Of a stretch of 64,000 nucleotides of DNA, positions 25,304 to 33,933 are shown piece by piece. Position 1 is the stretch's first letter, and the number at the start of each line of letters is the position of its first letter. Under the pieces are notes generated by a model. It saw only the letters and a program-made list of their open reading frames with translations. It ran no database searches and was not told the DNA's origin. The DNA lies in contig CP115555.1 in the NCBI GenBank assembly GCA_030168575.1, positions 806,001 to 870,000 of the forward strand, given 5' to 3'. The DNA is from Methanomassiliicoccales archaeon LGM-RCC1. GTDB taxonomy: Archaea; Thermoplasmatota; Thermoplasmata; Methanomassiliicoccales; Methanomethylophilaceae. Made by a program: the position numbers and the translations under genes.

Positions 25304-26491
25304 TCACTTGTTTGCGACTATCCTGATGACGTCTCCGTCCTCGAGGATGTAGTCCGCACCTACGGTGCGCTTGGTCTTCGCGTTGACCGCACGGATGAAC
25401 TTGTCGCCCAGATCTGAATGGACCTTGTATGCGAGGTCCTTGGCAGTTGATCCGCGGGGCAGCAGGAACGCATCCGGAAGGACGCGTCCGAAATGGTCGG
25501 TGAACTTGTTCTCGTCTTCGACGGGGTATACGGTGATGAGATCCAGCATCTTGAACGCCGCATCCTCTATGCATTTCTGGACTCCGGTTCCGCCATACTT
25601 CTCCATGTTGGCCTTCATGTAGTCCAGAGCCTTCTTCTGGCCCTCGCTGAGAGTTACTCCCTCCTTGACGGTGAATGTAGAGTCCCCGGGGGTGTAGTCG
25701 ATGAGTCCCGCGGCCGCCGCCTTCTTCAAGGCGAGCTCGGTCTCGGCCATGGTCACGACGCAGATGTCGTTGATGGCCTCGACCTTCTCGATGTTGCCCT
25801 CAGGAGCTATGTCCGCCTTGTTCATGGCGGCGATCATGGGCTTGGATTGCGCCCTGATGTTGATGCATAGGTTCAGCAGGTCGTCGTCTGTCCAATTCAC
25901 GATATCGGGGGGCATCTCCACCGACATCAGTGCCTTCTTGACCTGAGCCTCGGTAACGTTGAGTCCTGCGAGCCTGTCCTGTATGATCTGCTCGGGCTTC
26001 TGACCGGTCATCCTGGATGCTCTGGCCATCTTGTTGAACCCGTTCTTGAGGATCTCCCTCATCCAGTACTCGATCTCCTTCCTGAGGAACGTGATGTCCT
26101 CCGTGGGATCGTGGGATCCGACATCTCCGGGAACTCCTTCAATATCGGTGGATCCGCTGACGTCTATGACGTTGATCAGGGCATCCGCCTGCCTGAGGTC
26201 GTCCAGGAACTGGTTTCCAAGTCCCTTGCCCTGCCACGCGTCTGGAACCAGTCCCGCGACGTCTAGAAGCTCGACAGGGACCATCCTGGTTCCGTTCACG
26301 CAGAGCGAGTTGTGAGGCGTGCATGTGACCCCGAGGGTTTTGCACGGACAGGGGGTGCGCACGTATGCCACTCCCTTGTTGGGTTCGATGGTTGTGAAGG
26401 GATAGTTGGCGATCTCCACGGGTGCCATGGTGGCCGCTCCGAAGAACGTTGATTTTCCAACGTTCGGTTTCCCTACTATGCCTATCTGCAT
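25304..26491 (-). CDS. ychF: YchF/Obg-family P-loop NTPase with TGS domain
   Basis: A 395-residue translation-associated GTPase-superfamily protein. It has the P-loop IGIVGKPNVGKSTFFGAAT, the switch II region DVAGLVPDAWQGKGLGNQFLDD, NKAD near residue 225, a helical middle domain, and a C-terminal TGS domain (RGSTAKDLAYKVHSDLGDKFIRA). The archaeal insertion between the switches contains three cysteines (CPCKTLGVTC), perhaps a metal site. Gene order polB-ychF with a one-base gap suggests co-transcription, although polB is downstream. Confidence 0.93.
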   Translation of the reverse strand: MQIGIVGKPNVGKSTFFGAATMAPVEIANYPFTTIEPNKGVAYVRTPCPCKTLGVTCTPHNSLCVNGTRMVPVELLDVAGLVPDAWQGKGLGNQFLDDLRQADALINVIDVSGSTDIEGVPGDVGSHDPTEDITFLRKEIEYWMREILKNGFNKMARASRMTGQKPEQIIQDRLAGLNVTEAQVKKALMSVEMPPDIVNWTDDDLLNLCINIRAQSKPMIAAMNKADIAPEGNIEKVEAINDICVVTMAETELALKKAAAAGLIDYTPGDSTFTVKEGVTLSEGQKKALDYMKANMEKYGGTGVQKCIEDAAFKMLDLITVYPVEDENKFTDHFGRVLPDAFLLPRGSTAKDLAYKVHSDLGDKFIRAVNAKTKRTVGADYILEDGDVIRIVANK

Positions 26492-26580
26492 TGCTATCGT
26501 CCAGGGTATGCCTTACCGCTTTATTGTCCTTTGGTATCGAAAAGGCTTATTTTGCTGCCAGCAATATCGATTCAGATACC

Positions 26581-27654
26581 ATGCCAGGTTCTGATGTCAG
26601 ATGGAAAGCGGCTACCGCTGTAGCGGTATGCCTGCTGTTGATAGTTAGCGGATTGTATATCTCCGAACTCTCGTCGAAAGGCGGGAACTCAGGATATGTC
26701 GAGACCGACATGTCCTACTGGGTGGACGGCTCAGACTCTAAGGAGGAGTTCGTCACATACCTCAAGGCGATCACCGATGAGAAGAACAACGATTACATCC
26801 TTCCTGAGGACCGTATAGCGGTCTTCGATCTGGACGGAACATTGTTCTGTGAGCGCGATCCATGGTATTTCGACCTATGTTTGTTCATCTACCGTGTCCT
26901 GGAGGATCCCGATTACAAGGACAAGGCATCCCAGTTCGAGATTGATGAGGCACTGATCCAGAAGGCTGCGCCTTCCCCGGGAATCCTGGATGACAATCTG
27001 GAGGCGGCCAGGGCACTTGCCTTCGCTGGAATGACAATCGAAGAGATGAATGACTACATACAGGCGTTCAAGAAGACATCGATGCCCAGCTACACCGGTA
27101 TGCTCCGCGGAGAAGGATTCTACAAGCCCATGCTCCAGATGGTGGATGCGTTGGAGGCCAACGGTTTCACCATCTACGTCATCAGCGGTACAGACAGGCT
27201 GACCGTACGCGGTCTGCTGCAGGATTCCGCTTTGGACCTTCCGGCCGACAGGATAATCGGATCCGACAAGCTTCTGGTCTCAGAGAATCAGGGGAACACA
27301 GATGGTTCCAAATACGTCTACAAGGACGGAGAGGAGATCATCTACGGCGGGGAGCATCTGGTCAAGGATCTGAACATGAACAAGGTCCTCTCGATAATCA
27401 ACGAGATCGGCAAGCAGCCTGTCCTCGCATTCGGAAACTCCTCATCAGATTCCAGCATGGCGACCTACACCACCTACGGCAACGAGCACAGGAGCATGGC
27501 CTACTTCCTCTGCTGCGATGACCTGGAGAGGGAGAATGGTAACATGGAGGCCGCACAGAAGATGTACGACCTGTGCGACCAGAACGACTGGACCCCTATC
27601 TCCATGAAGAACGACTGGACCACCATCTACGGTGACGGTGTCAAGAAGAAGTGA
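26581..27654 (+). CDS. Membrane-anchored extracellular HAD-superfamily phosphatase
   Basis: The 357-residue protein has an N-terminal anchor (residues about 7-26) followed by a HAD fold facing outside. HAD motif I is AVFDLDGTLFCE near residue 82, motif II is YVISGTDR near residue 200, and the last motif is GNSSSDSSM near residue 280 (GDxxxD with Asn in place of the first Asp). A helical cap lies between motifs I and II. Such exported phosphoserine-phosphatase-like HADs are uncommon. Substrate unknown. ATG 26581 was chosen because upstream in-frame sequence overlaps the divergent ychF gene. Confidence 0.8.
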   Translation: MPGSDVRWKAATAVAVCLLLIVSGLYISELSSKGGNSGYVETDMSYWVDGSDSKEEFVTYLKAITDEKNNDYILPEDRIAVFDLDGTLFCERDPWYFDLCLFIYRVLEDPDYKDKASQFEIDEALIQKAAPSPGILDDNLEAARALAFAGMTIEEMNDYIQAFKKTSMPSYTGMLRGEGFYKPMLQMVDALEANGFTIYVISGTDRLTVRGLLQDSALDLPADRIIGSDKLLVSENQGNTDGSKYVYKDGEEIIYGGEHLVKDLNMNKVLSIINEIGKQPVLAFGNSSSDSSMATYTTYGNEHRSMAYFLCCDDLERENGNMEAAQKMYDLCDQNDWTPISMKNDWTTIYGDGVKKK

Positions 27655-27655
27655 A

Positions 27656-28438
27656 TCAATGCTTCAGCCTGTAGACAGCATCGGCGATCTCGCCGATCTG
27701 CTCAGGCTTTAGTCTCTCGACTCTGTCGTCGATATAGGGGACGTCATCCCCTGATTCCATCATGTGAGCGGATTTCAGCGATGTCCCGATCTTCTTCCTG
27801 CGGTGGTTGAATGTGACCTCCACCACCTTGAAGAACGTCTTTTCGTCCAGCACCTTGAAGGGTGGTTCCCTCGGAGTGATCCTGACCAGTGCGGAGTCCA
27901 CCTTGGGCCTGGGATTGAATCTGGATGCGGGAACGGTCTCCATTATCTCGCATTCGGACCTGTAGTAGAGGTTGACTGTGAGCCTAGAGTAATCGGGGCT
28001 TCCGACCATGGCTACCATGCGGTCAGCGAACTCCTTCTGGACCATCACGACCGCAGTCCTGAAGTCATACTCCAGGAGCTTGAAGATTATGGGCGTGGAA
28101 ACGCTGTAGGGGAGGTTGCTGACGAAGACGTCGAAGTCCGGGAAGGGCTCCTTCACGGCATCAGCGTGGATGAGGTTGAGGGAATCCCCGTAGGTCTGAG
28201 AGATGTAATCCGCCAGGATGTCGTCGATCTCGATGCAGGTGACGTCGTCCGAGACCCCGATCAGCCTTTTGGTCAGTATTCCGAGTCCGGGACCGACCTC
28301 CAGGACCTTGTCCTCCTTGGCGATGTTGGCGTACCCGATGTGCCTGTCGGCCACACGGTCGTCTATCAGGAAATTCTGTCCCTTGCTCTTCTTGGGGACT
28401 ATGCCGGTATCGGCTATGAGTCTGCCTGTATCGTTCAT
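27656..28438 (-). CDS. rsmA: 16S rRNA N6,N6-dimethyladenosine methyltransferase KsgA/Dim1
   Basis: A 260-residue enzyme that dimethylates the two adjacent adenosines in the 3' terminal loop of 16S rRNA. It has SAM motif EVGPGLGILTKRL near residue 47, the catalytic NLPYSVSTPIIFKLLE (NLPY) near residue 110, and the C-terminal RNA-binding segment RRKKIGTSL. It is the last gene of the ribosome-maturation cluster read leftward from aIF1A and overlaps the DUF655 gene by four bases. Confidence 0.96.
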   Translation of the reverse strand: MNDTGRLIADTGIVPKKSKGQNFLIDDRVADRHIGYANIAKEDKVLEVGPGLGILTKRLIGVSDDVTCIEIDDILADYISQTYGDSLNLIHADAVKEPFPDFDVFVSNLPYSVSTPIIFKLLEYDFRTAVVMVQKEFADRMVAMVGSPDYSRLTVNLYYRSECEIMETVPASRFNPRPKVDSALVRITPREPPFKVLDEKTFFKVVEVTFNHRRKKIGTSLKSAHMMESGDDVPYIDDRVERLKPEQIGEIADAVYRLKH

Positions 28439-28986
28439 CTGGACACGAACAGGTAGCGCTTCCTCTCGGGATCCTCGATCTCAAGGAGGATGCGTGCGAC
28501 TATGAGCTTCTCGGGCGTCTTGATGCCGGCTCTCGTGGCCAGGTCCTCGAAGTCCTTGAAGTTGCCCTTCTTCCTCTCGTCGAGGATGGCCGTCATGGAC
28601 TTCTTTCCCAGGCCGGGGAGCTCCTCCAGCAGGTGCTTACGCATGCTGATGGCCTCTGCCTCGTTGAAGAACTTGATGTACTTGTCCTGATGGGACATGA
28701 CGATGTCGGTGATCGCGAACTCGAGTTCCGATACCGCATTGCTGGTAAGCTCGTTGAACGTGATACGGCGCTTGACATGGTCAATCATGTCGCGCTTCTG
28801 CGTCTCCGAGTCCTTGCCGATGAAAGTCCTTGCACCGATAGCTACGACTGCATTGGGCTTCGTGACAAGCTCGAACAGCTTGAACTCCTCCTCGCCCACG
28901 GCGTAGCACAGAGGCTCCTTCTTGGAGAAGCCAGCAGACGGTGCTCCTTGGGGCAGGAAATCAAGAATATAAGCGAACTCTTCCAT
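28435..28986 (-). CDS. DUF655 archaeal nucleic-acid-binding protein
   Basis: The 183-residue protein matches the archaeal DUF655 family: N-terminal OB-like part beginning EEFAYILDFLPQGAPSAGF and a C-terminal helix-hairpin-helix region (LEELPGLGKKSMTAILDERKK and ATRAGIKTPEKLI). It is always found near rpoF and ksgA in Euryarchaeota and is thought to act in ribosome biogenesis or transcription, without direct proof. An ATG at 29001 overlaps the rpoF stop (TGATG), adding five residues, but family members begin at the MEE position. Confidence 0.9.
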   Translation of the reverse strand: MEEFAYILDFLPQGAPSAGFSKKEPLCYAVGEEEFKLFELVTKPNAVVAIGARTFIGKDSETQKRDMIDHVKRRITFNELTSNAVSELEFAITDIVMSHQDKYIKFFNEAEAISMRKHLLEELPGLGKKSMTAILDERKKGNFKDFEDLATRAGIKTPEKLIVARILLEIEDPERKRYLFVSR

Positions 28987-29000
28987 GGGAAAAACCCCCA

Positions 29001-29351
29001 TCAGATGTACTTACCTACGATCTCAATGATCTGGTTGATTTCGTCATTGCTGAGGTTGATCCTCTCCTTGGAGAAGATGGCACGGACATCCTCGGGATAT
29101 TTCGGGAGGATGTCCGCGATCTTCACAGCAATGGCATCTGTAACTTCCTCGAGCGCGCTGACCTCTTCGATGATCTTGTTAGCGTCCTCGGGGGAAATGT
29201 TTGAGACCTTCTGCGCGTGGTCAAGTGCTGCTTTCTGTGATGCGAGGAGAACGTCCTCGTCCTCGAGCAATCCAGCTGTTCCTTTCCTGCTCTCGGCTAC
29301 CTCCTCCAGGAGGGTCCTTACTTCTGCCAGTGTGACGTAGCGCTCGGTCAT
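29001..29351 (-). CDS. rpoF: DNA-directed RNA polymerase subunit F (Rpb4 homologue)
   Basis: A 116-residue all-helical subunit that pairs with RpoE (Rpb7) to form the RNA polymerase stalk. It starts MTERYVTLAEVRTLLEEV and ends with the HRDC-like segment ILPKYPEDVRAIFSKERI. Lies 10 bases downstream of L21e in the conserved archaeal operon and overlaps the alternative start of DUF655. Confidence 0.95.
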   Translation of the reverse strand: MTERYVTLAEVRTLLEEVAESRKGTAGLLEDEDVLLASQKAALDHAQKVSNISPEDANKIIEEVSALEEVTDAIAVKIADILPKYPEDVRAIFSKERINLSNDEINQIIEIVGKYI

Positions 29352-29361
29352 GTCTATACCT

Positions 29362-29658
29362 TCAGTTGTCGATGTTCCTTACAAGGTGCTCGGGGCGTGC
29401 GACGACCATCTTGGTCTTGTTTCCGTCCTTGACGGAGACCTCGTACGCTGCTCCCCTCTCTCCGACGACGACTCCGGTGAGTCCGTGGAATCTGGAGAAG
29501 GGCATGCCCTTGTGGATGCTGGGGTCGATGATGATGTTGACTTTCTCTCCTGCCTCGAAGGTTTGGAAACCTTTCGTGATGGGTGAGAGCCCGCGTGCCC
29601 TAACTGACTTCTTCAGCTTGTTGCGGGTCTTTGTCCTTGTTCCGCTGGATGCCTGCAT
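29362..29658 (-). CDS. rpl21e: 50S ribosomal protein L21e
   Basis: A 98-residue SH3-like ribosomal protein with the hallmark GTRTKTRNKLKKSVRARGLSP at the N-terminus and HKGMPFSRFHGLTGVVVGERG in the middle. It lies between pus10 and rpoF with gaps of about 10 bases, the usual archaeal order. Confidence 0.97.
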   Translation of the reverse strand: MQASSGTRTKTRNKLKKSVRARGLSPITKGFQTFEAGEKVNIIIDPSIHKGMPFSRFHGLTGVVVGERGAAYEVSVKDGNKTKMVVARPEHLVRNIDN

Positions 29659-29669
29659 AGCTTATCCCT

Positions 29670-30896
29670 TCATTGTTCTTCGAATTTGATCGCCAATACA
29701 TCGAGGGTCTCGACTTTGCATTGTATCCCGAGCCTCTCAGAGAAGCTTGGGACGCTTCTGCCCTCGTCACCGGACACGAATTCCTTCACGTACGTACCCG
29801 AGTCGGTCTCGAGTTCGAGATCGAACGAGTCGTCGGAGATCCATTCCGCCTTGCACCAGTGGATTTTTCTCTTTCTCACAAGGTCAGCACGTCTGTGCTC
29901 GACCCTGCGTGGAGTCCTCTGGTCTATATTGACGTCCTTGAACGATAGGGCAACCTTAACTAACTCCTCTTTATTAACTTTGCCCTCAGCTATAATGTGC
30001 ACGTGATATATTTTATCAGAAGCAGCGGCTTTGTAGCGCTCTACGGCCTCTCTCTGAACGAAGTGCAGGCTGTTGTATCCTGCCATGTCGTTCATGTTCG
30101 CCCTTCTCTCGAGCTCGTCGAGGTCGATGTCCCTGTGCTTGGGCTGACTGATCTCCAGCACGAAGGGCCTTCCGTCGCCCAGCATGCAGGCGTCGATGTC
30201 CTCGCGGCCCATGCCGTGGAAGAAGTGCTCCTGTCCGCCGGCCATCTCAAGTGCGATGTCTCCGATGATCTCCTGGACGGAGGTCTCGTACATCTTCCCT
30301 TTCCCGTTGCAGTGGTCGCAGCCCTTTCCGTGGCAGATCCTGCAGGGCCATATCGTCTGGGGGATCTCCCTGCTGTACTTGGTGTAGCGTCCGGCAATGA
30401 ACACGGGCGATATGTCCAGGGTGACGTCGGCGAAACGGGTGTCCACAAGAGCTACGACCTGAGGGTTCTTGAACTCCACAGGACGGTGAATCATTGGAAG
30501 TGCCAGTTTTCCGATCTCACGGTTGAGCTCGCCTTTTATGGTCTCGGCGTTCTCGAGGTTGTACTGGGCTACGAGCTCCTTCTCCCTCTCGACTATCTCA
30601 GGCTCTATCCTGCTGCCGATGAGGAAGTTCTCGGAGTCGACCTCGTTGATCTTCTCCGCAGCAGCCTCGGCGAATCTCGGGAGCATCTCGAAGATGCCCT
30701 CGCACAGAGGGCAGAAATCCTCGGCAGGCGCTTCGGCGCCGGTCTCTTTCAGAGCATCGCGGATCATCTGTCCGCGGTACTCGTTGGTCATCCCGCTGCC
30801 GAACTTCCCGAACATGCGTCCGAGACAGTGGTCACAGAGCCCGGTCTCCGCCAGGGCTCTCGCTGTATCAAGATTGTCCGCAATCCAGGATTCCAT
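29670..30896 (-). CDS. pus10: tRNA pseudouridine 54/55 synthase Pus10
   Basis: Pus10 makes pseudouridine at positions 54 and 55 of archaeal tRNA. The 408-residue protein has an N-terminal THUMP-containing domain with two pairs of zinc-type cysteines (CDHCLG and CPLCEG), a second zinc site (CRICHGKGCDHCNGKG), and the catalytic domain with GREDIDACMLGDGRPFVLEI, in which the first Asp of DID is the catalytic nucleophile. The start at 30896 was chosen because the longer frame to 31082 runs through the KH protein gene. Confidence 0.95.
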   Translation of the reverse strand: MESWIADNLDTARALAETGLCDHCLGRMFGKFGSGMTNEYRGQMIRDALKETGAEAPAEDFCPLCEGIFEMLPRFAEAAAEKINEVDSENFLIGSRIEPEIVEREKELVAQYNLENAETIKGELNREIGKLALPMIHRPVEFKNPQVVALVDTRFADVTLDISPVFIAGRYTKYSREIPQTIWPCRICHGKGCDHCNGKGKMYETSVQEIIGDIALEMAGGQEHFFHGMGREDIDACMLGDGRPFVLEISQPKHRDIDLDELERRANMNDMAGYNSLHFVQREAVERYKAAASDKIYHVHIIAEGKVNKEELVKVALSFKDVNIDQRTPRRVEHRRADLVRKRKIHWCKAEWISDDSFDLELETDSGTYVKEFVSGDEGRSVPSFSERLGIQCKVETLDVLAIKFEEQ

Positions 30897-30904
30897 GTTA
30901 TCCC

Positions 30905-31453
30905 TCAGAGGTCGAATCCCATCTCGGTGATCCTGAGCATCGGGCGTTGGCTCTCGAGATAGTGGTATACGGTGGCGTGCTCGCTTCCGTTGATCAGAAG
31001 CTCGACGGCGTGCTTCGCCACGGGAAGGCTGACGGAGTTCCCGATCAATCCCACGGTGTTCCCGTAGATGACCATGTCGCATCCCGTGAGCTCCTCGATG
31101 AGCTTGCGGGTCTTACCGTTCTTGCCTATGAGGCGTCCCCTCACGCGGGGCATCTGGCTGGAGCGGTCTCCGATGGCCTCCTTCACGTCTATGAGCTCGA
31201 AGTACTCGTCATCGTCGAACAGCCTCATGGCCTTGTCGGGGTTGAATCCCCTTCCAACCGCCTTCACGACATCCATGAGCTGGAGCGCCTTCAGCGGGTC
31301 CTCGAGCTCGACGTCGTCGTGCAGAATTACCTCTCCCTCTTCCGTGTCGATGTCCATCTTGATCCCAGAAATGTTCTGTAGGATCTTCTTGGTCTCCCCG
31401 TTCTTGCCGATGAGTGTACCGACCCTGTCGGCGGGTATCCTGATAGATCTCAT
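30905..31453 (-). CDS. Archaeal Pno1/Dim2-type double KH-domain protein
   Basis: The 182-residue protein has two KH domains, each with the GxxG loop: VGTLIGKNGETKKIL near residue 15 and RGRLIGKNGKTRKLIEEL near residue 108. Eukaryotic Pno1/Dim2 escorts Dim1 (KsgA) to the 3' end of small-subunit rRNA, and here KsgA lies six genes downstream in the same cluster, with the RIO1 kinase just upstream. Overlaps rio1 by four bases (ATGA). Confidence 0.93.
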   Translation of the reverse strand: MRSIRIPADRVGTLIGKNGETKKILQNISGIKMDIDTEEGEVILHDDVELEDPLKALQLMDVVKAVGRGFNPDKAMRLFDDDEYFELIDVKEAIGDRSSQMPRVRGRLIGKNGKTRKLIEELTGCDMVIYGNTVGLIGNSVSLPVAKHAVELLINGSEHATVYHYLESQRPMLRITEMGFDL

Positions 31454-32244
31454 TCCTCTTCCTCTCCGTCTTCTTTGCCGTTAAGTGTCTCTTCAAGGAC
31501 CTCGGCGTCCGTCCGGACGTCCGCGTCCCTCTTCCTGAAGAAGCTGTTTATGTTGTGGATGTCCCTTTCCAGGAGCTCCTTTGCATTGTAATGGTCTCTG
31601 GTCATGGCCTGGCCGACATCGATCATGATCGGCTCGCCGTCCAGCATGAGGATGTTGTACTCGCTCAGGTCTCCGTGGACCAGGTGGGCCTCCTGCCATC
31701 CGTCGATGATGAAGGACAGCACATCCTCGTATGTCTCGTCGGGATCGTCCAGGATCACGTCCTTGAGCTGCGGTGCAGGTCCCGATTCGTCGCCTATGTA
31801 CTCCATGAGCAGGCAGTTCTGATTGAATGTTATGGGTTCCGGCACGGGTATCCCTGCCTGGTTGTACCTGTCCAGGTTCTTGAACTCCTTGTTCACCCAT
31901 GCGTAGATCAGCTTCCAGCGGTTGCCAGTGACCCCTCTGAATCTAGGGTCTCCCTCGACGTACTTCGCCACCCTTTTGAACGTGGATGTGGAGGTCCTGA
32001 AGATCTTCAGGGCCATACCCTCATCGTTCTCGTCAGTGGCGTAGAATACATTGCCCTCCTTTCCGGTGGAGATGGGGTAGTGGACGGCGTCGATATACCC
32101 GCTGGTCATGAAGTCGTAGATCGTCATCAGGGTCTTCTTGTCGAAGACCTCTGCCTCGGTCTCCCTCTCATCGCCGGTCTTGTTGGTCTTGAGGGCATCC
32201 ACACGCCTTTCCAGGTATGCATACGCCTCCTCGTACGAGGACAT
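31450..32244 (-). CDS. rio1: RIO1-type atypical serine protein kinase/ATPase
   Basis: A 264-residue RIO1 kinase with the flexible-loop motif STGKEGNVFYA near residue 60, the catalytic loop VHGDLSEYNIL near residue 190 and the metal-binding IDVGQAM. It acts in late small-subunit maturation. The C-terminal tail is very acidic. It lies 14 bases downstream of aIF1A and is coupled to the KH protein. Confidence 0.95.
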   Translation of the reverse strand: MSSYEEAYAYLERRVDALKTNKTGDERETEAEVFDKKTLMTIYDFMTSGYIDAVHYPISTGKEGNVFYATDENDEGMALKIFRTSTSTFKRVAKYVEGDPRFRGVTGNRWKLIYAWVNKEFKNLDRYNQAGIPVPEPITFNQNCLLMEYIGDESGPAPQLKDVILDDPDETYEDVLSFIIDGWQEAHLVHGDLSEYNILMLDGEPIMIDVGQAMTRDHYNAKELLERDIHNINSFFRKRDADVRTDAEVLEETLNGKEDGEEEE

Positions 32245-32258
32245 GCGGAGTCACCTAA

Positions 32259-32588
32259 TCAGAAAATGTCCAGGTTCTTGGGGACCTTGTTCCTCTTGCT
32301 GAGGTTGATGGCCTGCGTCTTGGTGTATCTGAACCTGACGTCGCACTTGTCGGGCTGGAAATCCCATACGGATATGATCAGCAGGTCGCCTTCCCTGATC
32401 CACATCCTCTTCTTTATCTTTCCAGGGATGCGTCCTACGCGGGATACTCCGTCCTCGCACATGACTTTGATCTTGGATGCGCCGAGCAGCTGATCCGCTA
32501 TCCCGAACATCTCTGCTTCCTTGATGTTAGGCAGACGTACGCGTGTTACGTCCTCATCAGGCATTTCAAGCGGTTCATTGTCGCTCAT
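32259..32588 (-). CDS. eif1A: Translation initiation factor aIF1A
   Basis: A 109-residue S1/OB-fold factor with RVRLPNIKEAEMFGIADQLLG and the RIPGKIKKRMWIREGDLLI core, plus the terminal VWDFQPDKCDVRFRY. It binds the A site of the small subunit during initiation. It is the first gene of the aIF1A-rio1-pno1-pus10-L21e-rpoF-DUF655-ksgA cluster. TTTATAA boxes lie at about 32613-32633 on the minus strand and a Shine-Dalgarno GGAAGGA lies about 5 bases before the ATG. Confidence 0.97.
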   Translation of the reverse strand: MSDNEPLEMPDEDVTRVRLPNIKEAEMFGIADQLLGASKIKVMCEDGVSRVGRIPGKIKKRMWIREGDLLIISVWDFQPDKCDVRFRYTKTQAINLSKRNKVPKNLDIF

Positions 32589-32695
32589 TTTTATCCTTCC
32601 AATATTAATCGCATTATAAAGGGCCTTATAAAAACTTAATGCGGATTATTTGGCTAGTAACCGTTATAAAGGAGTTTGCGATGGTCTCCTTCATA

Positions 32696-32768
32696 GCTCC
32701 AGTAGTGTAGCGGCCAATCATTCAGCCCTTTCGAGGCTGACACACGGGTTCGAATCCCGTCTGGAGCA
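32696..32768 (+). tRNA. tRNA-Glu(TTC)
   Basis: Acceptor GCTCCAG/CTGGAGC, anticodon stem CAGCC/GGCTG around loop CTTTCGA (anticodon TTC), T arm with GGTTCGAATCC. Discriminator A; CCA is not encoded. A TATA box (GTTATAAAG) lies about 29 bases upstream. Confidence 0.96.
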
Positions 32769-32802
32769 CTCACTTTCTTTCACGGAATCATTCGGAGCAT
32801 CA

Positions 32803-33933
32803 TCAGTTCTTCAGGATTCTCTTGCGGTACTCATCACTCTTCTTCGAGATCTCGTCCACATTGGAATCCGTCACCCTGTATACCTCCGGAAGCTCGTTCG
32901 GATGCTCCCTCAGGAAGGTGTCCATGAGGGGTTGGTCGGGGAACTCCAGGTTCTCGAGGTACTCCCTGTTCCAGTTCTCGGCAATTTCAAGTGCATGAAG
33001 AGGGCCCTTGTCCATGAACATGGCAGCGAAGATCGATGCGACGGTGGTGTCCTCCGATAGGACGGCGACGTTGCTGCCCCTGACCGCGAATTCCTCTCCG
33101 TTGAACGATACGGCGAGTCCGTTGGCGTCGCGGATCAGGTCCAGCGGCTGGAAGTCCGTGGCGCTGCTGCCGATGTACATCGTGCAGTCCAGATCTATGG
33201 CGGTGAGCCTCCTGATGTCCAACATGCGATAGGCCTTCTTGTGAGAGGTCATCGCATCCGTAGCCTCCATCAGACCCATGGCGCCCGCCTCTGCGATCCT
33301 GGTGCTGATGACCGAATCCATCAGCTTGATGATCTCTATATCCTCTTCCAGCAGTTCCGTGGGAACATTCAGCTCATAGAAGGTCTCCGGCACGTCCAGA
33401 TGGTTAATCTCTTTGGCGATGTCTTTGAGCTTGCGGGCATCTGCGCGCCCCATCATCATCTGGTCTATGCAGAGCTTGGAGTCGGTGACATGGAGCATGT
33501 TGGTCCCCAGTCTTTCCACGAGCTCCATGGTGCCGTGCTCGAGCATGGATGTTGTGATGTACGTCTCCATCTGACCTGAGATGTGCTTCATGGTCCTGGC
33601 TGCGTTGGGCATCATCTCCAGATCCTGTGCGCTGTACTTGTGGATCAGATGGTCGGTGGCCCCGAAGGCCTTCAGGAACGGGACGCACCATTTGTAGTAG
33701 CTGCCGGCTGTGGCGTCCTCTCTGTTGAGGACATAGGATGTGAGCCTGTCGTATCTCTCGAGGACATCAAAGAAATGCTCCCCGTCATCTATGAAGCGTC
33801 CGCAGAGCTGCCTGATATCGTTGTTCCTGGTCAGGAATCCCCAGCATGAGCAGAGGACATATCTGTCCGGCGGGAGTCCGAGGTCGACTGTCGGGTCGAA
33901 TTCGTCCGGCACGGGATCACTCCAGCGACTCAT
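32803..33933 (-). CDS. HAD-like protein with lost catalytic motifs (COG4030/EhaR-type pseudoenzyme)
   Basis: The 376-residue protein resembles a group of archaeal HAD hydrolases in its order of segments: GEHFFDVLERYDRL after motif I, then the helical middle, and MYIGSSATDFQPLDLIRDANGLAVSFNGEEFAV near the end. Motif I, usually DCEGP, reads YVLCSCWGFLTRNND, so the nucleophile Asp is absent. The motif IV position GDSxTD reads GSSATD, losing the first Asp. Hydrolysis is therefore unlikely. It overlaps the formyltransferase-like gene by 17 bases and is presumably co-expressed. Family assignment rests on the C-terminal segment. Confidence 0.6.
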   Translation of the reverse strand: MSRWSDPVPDEFDPTVDLGLPPDRYVLCSCWGFLTRNNDIRQLCGRFIDDGEHFFDVLERYDRLTSYVLNREDATAGSYYKWCVPFLKAFGATDHLIHKYSAQDLEMMPNAARTMKHISGQMETYITTSMLEHGTMELVERLGTNMLHVTDSKLCIDQMMMGRADARKLKDIAKEINHLDVPETFYELNVPTELLEEDIEIIKLMDSVISTRIAEAGAMGLMEATDAMTSHKKAYRMLDIRRLTAIDLDCTMYIGSSATDFQPLDLIRDANGLAVSFNGEEFAVRGSNVAVLSEDTTVASIFAAMFMDKGPLHALEIAENWNREYLENLEFPDQPLMDTFLREHPNELPEVYRVTDSNVDEISKKSDEYRKRILKN

